64,000 nt of DNA, from positions 128,129,182-128,193,181 of the forward strand of contig CM043967.1 of the NCBI GenBank assembly GCA_014529385.2, given 5' to 3'. This DNA comes from Adiantum capillus-veneris. Taxonomy: Eukaryota; Streptophyta; Polypodiopsida; Polypodiales; Pteridaceae. The notes under the pieces were generated by a model. It did not search any database, had not been told where the DNA came from, and saw only the letters and a list, made by a program, of their open reading frames with translations. The translations under genes and the position numbers were made by a program. Positions 1 through 8,225 of this stretch are shown piece by piece; the stretch's first letter is position 1, and the number at the start of each line of letters is the position of its first letter.

Positions 1-175
1 TAGCTCAAAGACAAGCTTGATACATGTTGTACCAAAGTGCATAGCATACACAAAAGATAGGGTGCAATCCACTGGTTGAAAAAAAACTCATCTTGACTAT
101 ATGCATGCAAGATCGTACTCCAATCTTTCTCATACTGGCATTCATTCTTTGTGATTCTTATGAAAACCGCTTGTG

Positions 176-853
176 CTAAGGTTTCTTTAAATATTCTTTT
201 AAAGCATCAAACGTAGTACAATCAAACACAATCTCTACATATAGGTTGCCAAACCTAGATCTCCAATAAGTTGCCACTGCATACACTTGCTTAAGAATCT
301 CCTTAGGGTGGACTCCAAAATACCACTCCTTGGTAACAACCATTCGAGTTTGGTCTACAATTGCTTCCTCTAATTGGTGTTGTGCCAAAGACTTCATGCT
401 TCCTTCTTGCAACTATATATCTGATGGATCCACCTTGTTGCGATGAGTGAGAATGAGACCCATTATTTCAAGAGAGTTGTCACTATCATTTTTTGCCGTA
501 GATTCCTCCTGTGATTTTGTAGTAGAATTTCTAGGGAGCTCATCCATAGTAGTCCCTAGTTCCATCTCTTGGTGCTTAGTACCATCCTTAATGTTGCATA
601 GAATCTCCTTGCCCTTTCTACCTTGCATCTTAAGAATTTCTGTATTCAAAGCTTGCTTTGCTCTCATGGACATGAGCCATGGAATTTTTAAGATAGTTGG
701 GTAGCTCTCCCCCGTAGAAATCTTCAATCCGTGCATAGAAACATCACTCACAAGATCACAAGATTCTATAGACTCACCAATCATGAAATTTGAAATGCTA
801 ATTTTTTGTCGTGGCTTAGACTTCCTCTTGATTGACTCCTTTTTAGCCTTCAT
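176..853 (-). pseudogene. Decayed gypsy protease-region remnant (element H)
   Basis: One minus-strand frame (853 down to 176) is broken by a single in-frame TAG at about 413-415; on both sides it stays open, for 146 and 78 codons. The stretch with 'PWLMSMRAKQ' followed by a charged segment matches, by eye, the end of the retropepsin domain in the other elements here ('GRPLLMKMRASQ' near 32.38 kb, 'GRPWLLAIGAKQ' near 60.85 kb). In Ty3/gypsy elements this segment closes the protease before the acidic linker to RT. The N-terminal 30 residues are strongly basic. I see no catalytic DSG/DGG, so this is a C-terminal piece only. Strand and position suit the gag at 15.5-16.3 kb of the same element, separated from it by the nested insertion at 962-14633. 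The last 78 codons are unrecognised. Confidence 0.5.
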
Positions 854-956
854 CTTGTCTCACCTTTGTAAAGATTACTCATGTCTAGAGTGATAAAATC
901 CAATGGCGTCTACATATTCTACCTTGATCTTACCTCTTGCCACTCCGTTGATGGGT

Positions 957-961
957 TTCTC
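957..961. repeat. Target-site duplication of the LARD, left copy (TTCTC)
   Basis: TTCTC directly precedes the left LTR and recurs directly after the right LTR at 14634-14638. A perfect 5-bp direct repeat at both outer edges is the normal footprint of LTR-retrotransposon integration, so it fixes both element ends. Confidence 0.85.
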
Positions 962-1070
962 TATTGGGAGGCATTGTAGCAACGATCTAATCGCAAGCCA
1001 CACAAAATTATCAAATCCATGGATCAATAAACCGGCTAGGGCATGGAAGCATGAGCATCGGATGAATAGA
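962..1070 (-). repeat. LARD 3' LTR, first segment (split by transposon)
   Basis: This matches 13657-13765 of the other LTR closely, including 'gtagcaacga' and 'catcggatgaatag'. The LTR resumes at 7340. The first dinucleotide is TA instead of TG, apparently a point mutation. Confidence 0.85.
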
Positions 1071-1104
1071 AGGGTGTAAGCATGTTAACTTGTCATGCTT
1101 TTTG
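1071..1104 (+). repeat. Left terminal inverted repeat
   Basis: 34 bp, pairing with 7306-7339 with a single mismatch at the sixth base. It contains the internal short palindrome GTTAAC. Similarity fades after the final TTTTTG. Confidence 0.9.
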
Positions 1105-1270
1105 TGCTAGTTATCATGTGGCAACAAGCATATCTTGTAAGCATAATGAGAGTGTAACTTTTCAAACGTGTGGGAATCCATCAAATATTTCAAAATAGGG
1201 AGACCACCCTGAATCCACTTTCCTGACCATTTATGCAGTGTTACTCTCTGAGGGGAGTGGGGCAGTCAAA

Positions 1271-1475
1271 ATGCGTGGAGAGAAGCGGAGTGGGGCAGTC
1301 AACATGCATGGAGAGAAGCGGGGCACAGGGGCCAGAGGTAACAGAGAACCAAAAACAAAGTCGAAGGCTAAACTTTTTGCTGCTTCTTCTCCACCCCGAA
1401 AAAGGGTAAAGCTCTCTGATTCACTAGCATCCCCAACGGCAAAGACCTTGCATACAAAGGGGAAGGATGACTCAG
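1271..1475 (+). pseudogene. Exon 1 of transposon-borne gene (basic N terminus with nuclear-localisation-like motif)
   Basis: The first in-frame ATG is at 1271, with another at 1304. The frame is open from 1238 and encodes a basic, low-complexity N terminus with two imperfect copies of 'M(R/H)GEKR' and a nuclear-localisation-like 'PPRKRVKLS'. It ends at CTCAG|GTACTC, a good 5' splice site. Joining to the acceptor at 1810 keeps the frame (phase 1: G plus GC), giving 'DDSG' then 'RWKAPKFTF'. This splice agreement is the main reason I treat 1271-3154 as one gene. Function is unknown; the basic start suggests a nuclear, DNA-associated protein. Confidence 0.5.
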
Positions 1476-1526
<51 letters not shown>

Positions 1527-1810
1527 CTCATGATTTGCGAGGATAGTTGCTGGTGCTGTCTTGGCTGGAGAGTTGTCCCTTGATGTCGGCTTTAGAAGTA
1601 GGCCATCTTGTGAATAGTTACTTGAAATACAATCGCTCAAGTCGAAGTCTGGCTCACAAAACACAAACCAATGTTTGATTTGAACCTTGAAATTGGAAGG
1701 AAGTGCCTAATACTTCACTTTCCTACTGTTAACACACTCCTCGCTACATTATTTTTTACCTACCAACAAATAGAAAAATCTGCTAATCTTGTGACATTGG
1801 GGGTGTGCAG
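1476..1810 (+). other. Intron 1 with (CT)23 directly after the donor
   Basis: GT at 1476-1477 and AG at 1809-1810. The perfect (CT) tract at 1479-1524 starts two bases inside the intron. A frame-preserving phase-1 junction supports it. Confidence 0.5.
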
Positions 1811-2678
1811 GCCGATGGAAAGCTCCAAAGTTTACATTCCCAGTACAGATCAAGTTCTGTATTACAGCAGAAGATTTCAATGATGTTCATGGCCTCTCCC
1901 TGGCTGGTGCCAACCCCAAACTAGTTAGGTGGGATCAGATCAGTGATGTGGAGTGGTTCAGTGTTTTTAGAGAGTCAAAGAATTGTAGTCACTATCGCAT
2001 TAAATGCAGTTGTTTGCGTACTGATATGTTAGACCAGGTGATGCAGTTGCATTACAAGGTGTACCAGAAGCCCCCAACAAACATGGAGATCAACTCTGCA
2101 TTCGCCAAGCGGTTTGTAAAAGAATTCAGCCCGACGGCAATTGCAAGTAGCTCAGCCATGCAATTTTCGCTGTCCAGCATTTGCAGGACCTCCGAGAGAA
2201 AGGGTACTACGAGGCCCATGTCGAAAAGTGGAGGATACGCAATGTATGTCAAAACATCAAGGAGGCGCAAGTTGAAATGAAGGAGGATACCAAGGAGACA
2301 CCCATCTCTCGCCACAACACTCACTAGTAGGCTGAAAGCCTGTCATTTTTTGGCGTTGAGAATTTGCAGCACATAAAGGCTGCCTCTGAAATTCCCAACA
2401 AACAACTGCAAGATGCTAAAGAACATCTTCTAACTGCAAAATCAGAGTTTGAAGGTGCGAGGGTTGTCCAAGCAAAAAATGCTAGGGTCACCCCAATTGT
2501 GCTTTCTATGAGACAAAAGCTTCACGACGCTGAAAATGAATTACAGAGGTTACTACAGAGCGACAGTGTGGATGCAAAGAGGGAAATAGAGTGTAGAGTA
2601 AAAATAGAGACATTGGAAGGTTTGGCATTTCCTGACAGTGAGGACACTCTTGCTGCTAGTGACTCAACTTGTCAGCAT
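1811..2678 (+). pseudogene. Exon 2: unrecognised N-terminal domain plus coiled coil, frameshifted
   Basis: From 1811 the frame continuing exon 1 encodes a compact domain ('FTFPVQIKFC', 'NDVHGLSLAG', 'RWDQISDVEWFSVFRES'). I do not recognise it. Near 2155 coding potential moves to another frame ('HLQDLREKGYYEAHVEKW'), so there is a frameshift. Two adjacent TAG stops follow at about 2326-2331. The same frame then gives an Ala/Glu/Lys/Leu-rich stretch (from 'QHIKAASEIPNKQLQDAKEH' to about 2640) with heptad-like spacing, probably a coiled coil. The exon ends at CAGCAT|GTAAGT, phase 0. The gene is non-functional as read here, though a small change set separates it from an open frame. Confidence 0.55.
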
Positions 2679-2773
2679 GTAAGTGTGTGACTTTTATGCT
2701 TCCACCGTATGATTGGAATATGTGCACAACAAACCTATGTACTTACCATGCTCCTCTTTTTTTTGGTGTGCAG
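2679..2773 (+). other. Intron 2 (95 bp)
   Basis: The donor GTAAGT at 2679 is strong; the acceptor is TTTTTTTTGGTGTGCAG ending at 2773. Splicing is phase 0 and joins '..TCQH' to 'TNVEVMEAK'. Confidence 0.65.
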
Positions 2774-3154
2774 ACTAATGTGGAGGTTATGGAAGCTAAA
2801 GTGAATGCATGTGAAGGTCAACTGCAACTCCTAATGCACATGAGCAAGATGCTACAAGGCTCCTCCATTCCCACTGCCCTGTGTAATATGGCTATGGGCA
2901 CATTATAGAAAGTATAGAAGGGGTATGCGATGGGATGATGATCAACCCGTGCAGTGGCTGCAGTTTGCCACTTGAAGTAAAGGGAACCAATGCCACGGTC
3001 AAGATGCCCTGTGGGCATAGCTACCACTTTCTCTGCTTTGCCATTGCATGCTCCTTGTTGACAAAATGTAGAGCTGTGACCTGGCAACAAAGGATACCAC
3101 AAGAATGGTGTTGGAAACCCATAGGGCAAAGACATCCAATCACACCAACAACTG
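2774..3154 (+). pseudogene. Exon 3: RING/zinc-finger-like domain
   Basis: The exon opens with a short helix-like stretch ('VEVMEAKVNACEGQLQLL'). Coding potential then shifts frame near 2886 into 'GHIIESIEGVCDG'. The zinc-binding-like core follows: CSGC, then 'KMPCGHSYHFLC' (C-x-H-x2-H-x2-C), then a further Cys and 'EWCW'. This spacing resembles the first half of a RING-type finger. RING fingers often act in ubiquitin ligases, but one of the second-half Cys positions appears to be Trp ('AVTWQQ'), so zinc binding may be incomplete. The exon ends ACTG|GTAAGA. The link to exon 4 does not keep frame, so a further indel is likely. Confidence 0.5.
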
Positions 3155-4169
3155 GTAAGATTGTATAGGGTGTGCTAAATAGCATACCCAGTGTGTTAAT
3201 TAGAATATTGAGTGTGTTAATTGGATATGCTAATTAGCATATCTTGTATGCTAATTAGCATACTGGGTATGATGATTAGCATACTGGGACTGCTAGTAGC
3301 TACAAGATATGCTAATTAGCATATCGGGTATGCTAATTAGCATGTTGGATATGCAATTAGCATACCCAATGAGAATATTGAGTGTGTTAACTGGATATGC
3401 TAATTAGCATATCTTGTATGCTAATTAGGATACCCTGTGCTCATTGTATAGATTAGAGTAAGTTTGGCATATTAGCATATCTAGTAAGTTAAACTACCAT
3501 ATCCAAATGCTAACTAGAAAATTGTATATGCTTATTAGCATATTGGATATGCTAATTAGCATACTGGATATGCTAAATAGCATATTGGGTATGCTAATTA
3601 GCATACTGGGAATGCTCATTAGCATACTGGGTATGCTGATTCACGTACTGAGTATGCTAATTAGCATACTGGATATGCTTATTAGCATATTGGATATGCT
3701 AATTAGCATACTGGATATGATAAATAGCATATTGGGTATGCTAAATAGCATACTGGGTATGCTAATTAGCATACTAGGACTGCTGGTAGCTAGCATACAA
3801 GGACTGTCTTTTAGCGTACAGGGTGTGCTTATTAGCATACCCACAATGTTAATTAGAATACTGAGTGTGTTGACTGGATATGCTAATTACCATATCTTGT
3901 ATGCTAATTAGCATACTTGTGCTCAGTGTACAGTCTAGAGTAAGTTTGTCATAATGGCAAATCTAGTAAGTAAGCTACCATCTCCAGATGCAAACTAGCA
4001 TATTCGATATGCTAGTTAGCATACTTAGCAATTGGAATTAGCATACTAGGCTTGTCAGCATAATGGATTCCAATGTATGCCAGGCCGCACACATAGTCAT
4101 AGCATATCAAACATTTTCTAGCATACATGACATGCTTATATGAGTCTTAATCCACGTTTTTTGTTGCAG
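3155..4169 (+). other. Intron 3, about 1 kb, mostly palindromic tandem repeat
   Basis: Donor GTAAGA at 3155; acceptor TTTTTTGTTGCAG ending at 4169. The body is the 21-bp palindromic array listed separately. The splice sites are inferred from sequence only. Confidence 0.5.
3177..4035. repeat. Array of 21-bp units built on the palindrome ATGCTAATTAGCAT
   Basis: The regular core (about 3528-3780) repeats every 21 bp: a 14-bp perfect palindrome ATGCTAATTAGCAT joined by a 7-bp linker such as ACTGGAT, ACTGGGT or ATTGGAT. Flanking parts (3177-3475 and 3840-4035) hold scattered units. A higher-order repeat is also present: the segment ending 'agagtaagtttg' occurs near 3460 and again near 3943, about 480 bp apart. 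Reading it as protein gives a false 7-residue repeat (MLISILD). Confidence 0.9.
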
Positions 4170-4735
4170 GCCTGTTGGCAGTCCCTCCGTGATGTGGGCA
4201 GTGTGCATGACACGAAGGGCAAGGGAAAGGCTGTAATGGGGGACGTTTCGATCGAGGAGAGTGATGAGCTGGATACAGGTGAGAACCCTTCGACGGAGAA
4301 GGGTGTTGAGCTGGATGCAAGAAGTGAAGGGGTGGATGAGGGCTCCCAGCAGATGCCAAATGAAAGCATGAAAACATTGGAGGAAGGCGATGATGTGAGC
4401 AGGAACTTAGAAGATGAAAAAGAAGATGATTTTTTGGTCATGGCTCCTCGTGTGCCACCGATGCCTGCTGCAACTCACAAAGCAGAAGCTTCTCAACAGA
4501 CAGTGGCTCGTGGCTCAGGGGAAACTTTGAAGAATGACAACATAGAAGATGAGCAAGAAGTTGGTGACAACAGCCCTCTCGAGGATTTTTGCGTAAATCT
4601 TAGCTAAAAAGAAAAGTTGGCCTTGAAGAGGTACCCGAAGACATTGCAAGCACAGCCTGTGGTTCGGACAAGGCTGAAAGCTCCAAAGGTGAAAAGAAAG
4701 CCACTCGCTCAAGAGCTTGCAAAAAATTGTGTTAA
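4170..4735 (+). pseudogene. Exon 4: acidic region followed by basic tail
   Basis: After the acceptor at 4169 one frame stays open for about 145 codons to a TAA at 4605-4607. It is rich in Glu/Asp/Ser ('SIEESDELDTGENPSTE', 'DDVSRNLEDEKEDDFLVM') and looks disordered. Past the TAA the same frame continues with a strongly basic stretch ('RTRLKAPKVKRKPLAQE') to about 4735, so the stop looks like a mutation inside a longer acidic-then-basic linker. The region probably leads to the FCP1-like part at 4951, but I cannot define a frame-preserving splice between them. Confidence 0.45.
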
Positions 4736-4950
4736 GACTTATTGCTCCCTACCCGCTTGTGCCCTTCACTGTATATGCTAGACCATTTTGAAACCCAAAT
4801 GCGTATTTTAACTGACATGCATTTTGTTTTCCAATGAAAATGTATTTTTGTGCAATATAAATCTGAGGAGCAGTTCATTGTAATAGTTCATTATAATTTT
4901 TGCGGTTTTTTTTTAAAACTTGCTCATTTCATATCGCGATTTCCCTGCAG

Positions 4951-6071
4951 AGGAAGAGAAACAGGCATTAATCGTCATGCCTGATGCAACTGCGGCCATG
5001 CAATGGCAGAAATTACGGAGATGGCGAGTCCACAAAGCTAGGCAGTTAAGGAGACAGAAAATGGAGATTGAAAAACGCCTTGAACGATATTCACAGCTTG
5101 CCCGTAGTATTATTGAGCGCCTAAACTATGTGCCCCCAAGTGGGCTGGTTATTTTTGCTGAATGGTATCCTCTACAAGACCTAATATGGGTGCCTAAGCG
5201 TTTATGTGATGAAAAAAGGGCTCTGGTGCTGGACCTGAACGGTCTTTTGGTGGCAGTGGTAGAGCCTCCCTTTGGTGAAAAGCCCCCGGCATATGCAGAT
5301 GAAATGCTGAAATACGATGTACTTGATAAGTAGGTGTTCTGTCGCAAGGACAACCATTTTTTTTTGGACTGGTGCCGACAGTTCTTTAATGTGTTTATAT
5401 GGAGCACAAGCCTCCATAGTAAAGTCATGAGTATTTGCCGTACTGTTTTTAAAGAGCAAGTGCCAAAGATTACTGGGTTTTTTGCTCAAGCGCATACAAA
5501 GAAATCCTAGAAGATCCAGAGAAAACCTGTGTTTATGAAAGACTTATCCTTGTTCTGGAAACACACTCCGAGGTACAATGCCCAAAACACACTTATAATC
5601 GATAATAGCTTCTACAAAGTGTTTCAGAACCCACCACAAAATTGGCTTGTTACTCCCAGTCTAGAGCACCAGAGTGCTGAGCAGAGGGAAAGGTTCCTTA
5701 TAGAAACTTTGAAGTCCTGGCTTTTTCTTTGGCTGCAAACGGATGATCGAAAAGCATATGTTGCTAATAATGTGTTTGAGACACGCTTAGATGAGTTTTC
5801 TGATGCAGTCGTCAAACGTTTTCTTGACATTCAAAAGAGGGATATAGAGGCTAAAAGACTGGAATAAATTCATCGCAAACAGCGGGAAGCTGACCTAGAA
5901 GCAGAAAGAGAGAAAGAAAAGCTGGAGAGGGAAAGAAGAGAAAGTGAGCAGCATAGTGCCAACCTAGAAGTAGAGGAGGAAGCAGAGAGAAAAGAAAAGA
6001 GGCAGTAGGAAGAAGACAAACAACGAGAAGGACAGCCCGGTCACTACAAGCACCCTCCGAGGAGGCATTAA
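4951..6071 (+). pseudogene. FCP1/NIF (HAD-superfamily) phosphatase-like region with charged C-terminal helix
   Basis: An acceptor (TTTCCCTGCAG) ends at 4950. One frame then runs to TAA at 6069-6071 with internal stops near 5331 (TAG), 5508 (TAG), 5865 (TAA) and 6007 (TAG). Visible FCP1-homology landmarks, in order: 'RALVLDLNGLLV' (motif I, about 5218-5250), 'HFFLDWCRQFFNVFIWST' (about 5360-5409, with the WST of motif II), 'TPRYNAQNTLIIDNSFYKV' (about 5567-5622, DNS in place of DDS) and 'FLIETLKSWL'. FCP1/NIF domains dephosphorylate serine, for example in the RNA polymerase II tail. Here the second Asp of DxDx(T/V) is Asn, so activity is doubtful even without the stops. A Lys/Glu/Arg-rich helix follows (about 5830-6010). 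An alternative is a captured host gene fragment. Confidence 0.7.
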
Positions 6072-6243
6072 GGGTTTTTGGGGCAGTGACTGTCATTGTA
6101 AAATTGAACCCTATGTAAATAATTTGATGTTGGCAATTAATGTAAACAGTTTGATAGTTAGCATGCTGACACAAAACCAACTTTATAATAAAACTGCATA
6201 CCCTTACAACAAAGTGGTATATAGAAAATCCAGTGGATACAAC

Positions 6244-6960
6244 TTAAAAGCTGAAGGGCATGCTATTATAGATTGCTTCATAGCTTTCTGGAGTGATTGT
6301 GTACACCTGCCTTCTCCTTGGGACGTCCTCCATGGGTATTTTGATACATCGCACCAGATGTGAAAGTAGGTGGACAATAGGCTGCTTGTGGTCTAGCTTG
6401 AAGGTGTACTCATCCAATTGCTTATAATACAGTCCTTGCACAACATATGAGCCTCTTTCAATTACATTGCTCCATTCATCAATGTACTCCTTCTCCACCT
6501 TCTCCTTTTCTACAACACACTTGACCAGATAGAAATCCACATCTTCGGCATTTTTTAAATCATCTGGATTTACAACAAATGTCTCTCCAGAACATAGAGC
6601 GCTACTCAACACATCATGATGACCTTCGTATGTGAATTCATCATAGCCAACGACTTCCTCTGTCGAAACTTCATCTGTTTGCTCAAGTAATGGCTGCAGA
6701 ATATGATAATCCCAAGCCTCCACGTGAGCTTTATTGATGTAGCGATTCCACCTTCCGTTAATGCATGCATCACAGGAGCATGCCAACTTTCTTGTTGCAA
6801 GGGTAGTTGGATCCTCCGGGTTGTGACCACGAATAGCATGCAAAGAGAGAGTTTTTGCCACAGTGGCATAATTCCACTTAACTTCCCTGTTAATATCTCC
6901 CTCTTTAACCTCCCAGAACACACGAGCACATTCCCTTTCTTTTGAAGGATATGATGCAGG
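6244..6960 (-). CDS. Cys-rich transposon-associated protein, C-terminal part
   Basis: The minus-strand frame is open from about 6960 to TAA at 6244 (roughly 235 codons). It contains 'LATRKLACSCDACINGRW' (C-x-C-x2-C), then 'YINKAHVEAWDYHILQPLL', an acidic middle, and a C-terminal stretch 'SYVVQGLYYKQLDEYTFKL' resembling a small beta-rich binding module. From memory, a Cys cluster followed by x-V-x-x-W near the end is common in proteins encoded by eukaryotic DNA transposons; I cannot name the family. The open frame extends upstream to 7245 only because a (GA)n tract reads as poly Ser-Leu, so the true start or splice acceptor lies elsewhere, probably right of 6960. It is convergent with the FCP1-like pseudogene. 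It has no internal stop, unlike its neighbour. Confidence 0.5.
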   Translation of the reverse strand, partial: PASYPSKERECARVFWEVKEGDINREVKWNYATVAKTLSLHAIRGHNPEDPTTLATRKLACSCDACINGRWNRYINKAHVEAWDYHILQPLLEQTDEVSTEEVVGYDEFTYEGHHDVLSSALCSGETFVVNPDDLKNAEDVDFYLVKCVVEKEKVEKEYIDEWSNVIERGSYVVQGLYYKQLDEYTFKLDHKQPIVHLLSHLVRCIKIPMEDVPRRRQVYTITPESYEAIYNSMPFSF

Positions 6961-6961
6961 T

Positions 6962-6980
6962 GGGAGGGAGGGAGGGAGGG
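6962..6980. repeat. (GGGA)n tract
   Basis: Tandem GGGA copies followed by imperfect GGAGG repeats up to about 7002, just upstream (minus sense) of the Cys-rich frame. Confidence 0.8.
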
Positions 6981-7049
6981 AGAGGAAGGAGGAGGGAGGG
7001 GAGTAGGAACAGGGCAAACTATAAACTAGTCTGAGAGTGAGTCTGCGTC

Positions 7050-7051
<2 letters not shown>

Positions 7052-7132
<81 letters not shown>
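7052..7132. repeat. (GA)40 microsatellite
   Basis: About 81 bp of perfect GA, inside the TIR element 0.2 kb from its right end. It lies in the presumed 5' leader of the minus-strand gene. Confidence 0.95.
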
Positions 7133-7139
<7 letters not shown>

Positions 7140-7305
7140 CAGAGGCCACACCCCACGTCGTTGTTGTAACTGAAAACAGAGGCCACACCCCATATGGGAG
7201 GGAACAAATAATATATCTTATGGTTATAAAAATTTCAAACTTCACTTGCTCTTTGGTTTTGAATAGATGCTAACAAGCACCTCTTACTAGCATTGTCCGG
7301 GACAC

Positions 7306-7339
7306 CAAAAAGCATGACAAGTTAACATGCTTATACCCT
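7306..7339 (-). repeat. Right terminal inverted repeat
   Basis: Reverse complement of 1071-1104 with one mismatch. The LTR resumes immediately with GAAATAGAGG. Confidence 0.9.
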
Positions 7340-8213
7340 GAAATAGAGGATTCAAGAGATCAGCTCTCCAATGCAAGTAGAGATTAGCCATGGCATGACT
7401 AACTCTTAACACACTCTAATCACTAATCAATCAACTCCTACATACATCAAGTCCACAAAAGTCTGACTTACCATAGACTAAAACCCCAAGCACACTCATG
7501 ATAAGAACACACTAATTACATTGGTGTTAGCCTCTCCAATCACCACAAGTCAATCACGACACTTCATCAATAGCTACACACACGAGGTGAATGGTGCTAG
7601 AGTTTCATAAAACCTATCTACACACAAGAAAACAATAGGGCACACACACTAATTACAAGATTAAGATGCAACTTAATCTACCTAATTAGTGATGTTAAAT
7701 CTCACAAATTGAATTCTTATAGAAGAATACGAGTGGTTAATAGCAAAAAGTACATACCTCTCTCAAATCTAGAATAATGAGAGTGTTGTACTACTTCATG
7801 ACATAATGAAATATATAGAAGAAGTAGGCTAATGAGAAAATAGAGATTAGATTAATCAAGAATAGCTTACTCTAATTACAATGGATTAGCACTAGCCTCT
7901 TAAGCATGGGCATTAAGCTCAAGGTTAGGCCATAGAGTGAACACTCAAGAGAGAGGGAGCTCTCAAAAGTGGATCCTCAAGAGTGGATACTCAAGAATGA
8001 AGCCTCCTTGCATAAAGGCTTTCTTTTAAAAGCTTTCACCACAATCCCTTCTACTGTGGGTTTAAGCTTGAGCCCTCTAGCTAGAATATACAACTTTGGA
8101 ACTCCCAATGAGCCCAAGACTTATACAAAGTGAGTTGGAAATATTATGCACAACCATAGCTTATCTCCCACTTGATGCATATTCGGTGTAGCCTGCATTA
8201 GCCACTGCTAACA
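7340..8213 (-). repeat. LARD 3' LTR, second segment
   Basis: Aligns with about 13764-14633 of the other LTR with scattered substitutions and small indels. It ends CTGCTAACA and is followed directly by the polypurine tract. Confidence 0.9.
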
Positions 8214-8225
8214 TTCCCCCCTTCC
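8214..8225 (-). other. Polypurine tract of the LARD
   Basis: TTCCCCCCTTCC on the plus strand is GGAAGGGGGGAA on the minus strand. It directly abuts the LTR start (TGTTAG...), the standard position for plus-strand priming. It sets the element's orientation as minus. Confidence 0.75.

Larger units (their letters stand above)
1071..7339. mobile_element. 6.3-kb TIR DNA transposon carrying RING-like and FCP1-like coding capacity
   Basis: The ends are inverted repeats of 34 bp with one mismatch (AGGGTGTAAGCATGTTAACT... at 1071; the reverse complement of the right end reads AGGGTATAAGCATGTTAACT...). The element interrupts an LTR whose intact partner still shows the empty site at about 13758-13775 (gaata-GA-aatagagg). 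Comparison gives a 2-bp duplication GA, or 3-bp GAA if one base differs at an edge. TIR length and short duplication do not place it clearly in hAT, MULE, PIF/Harbinger or CACTA. It contains a plus-strand multi-exon pseudogene (about 1271-6071) and a convergent minus-strand Cys-rich gene (6244-6960). I saw no DDE transposase catalytic domain. It could be a capture-type non-autonomous element, or a family whose transposase I do not recognise. Confidence 0.8.

Noticed and set aside
3507-3911. Open frame with a repeated MLISILD heptad
   Set aside because: It is the 21-bp palindromic array read as codons; both strands give similar frames because the unit is palindromic.
3177-4035. CRISPR-like regular palindromic repeats
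   Set aside because: Units are contiguous 21-mers without unique spacers, no cas genes are present, and the context is a plant transposon intron.
6961-7245. N-terminal extension of the minus-strand Cys-rich frame
   Set aside because: The segment is poly Ser-Leu from (GA)n plus GGGA repeats; an open frame there is expected by composition.
1071-7339. Host gene encoding an FCP1-type phosphatase
   Set aside because: Perfectly placed TIRs and the empty site show that the whole region moved as a transposon; internal stops also argue against a working host gene.
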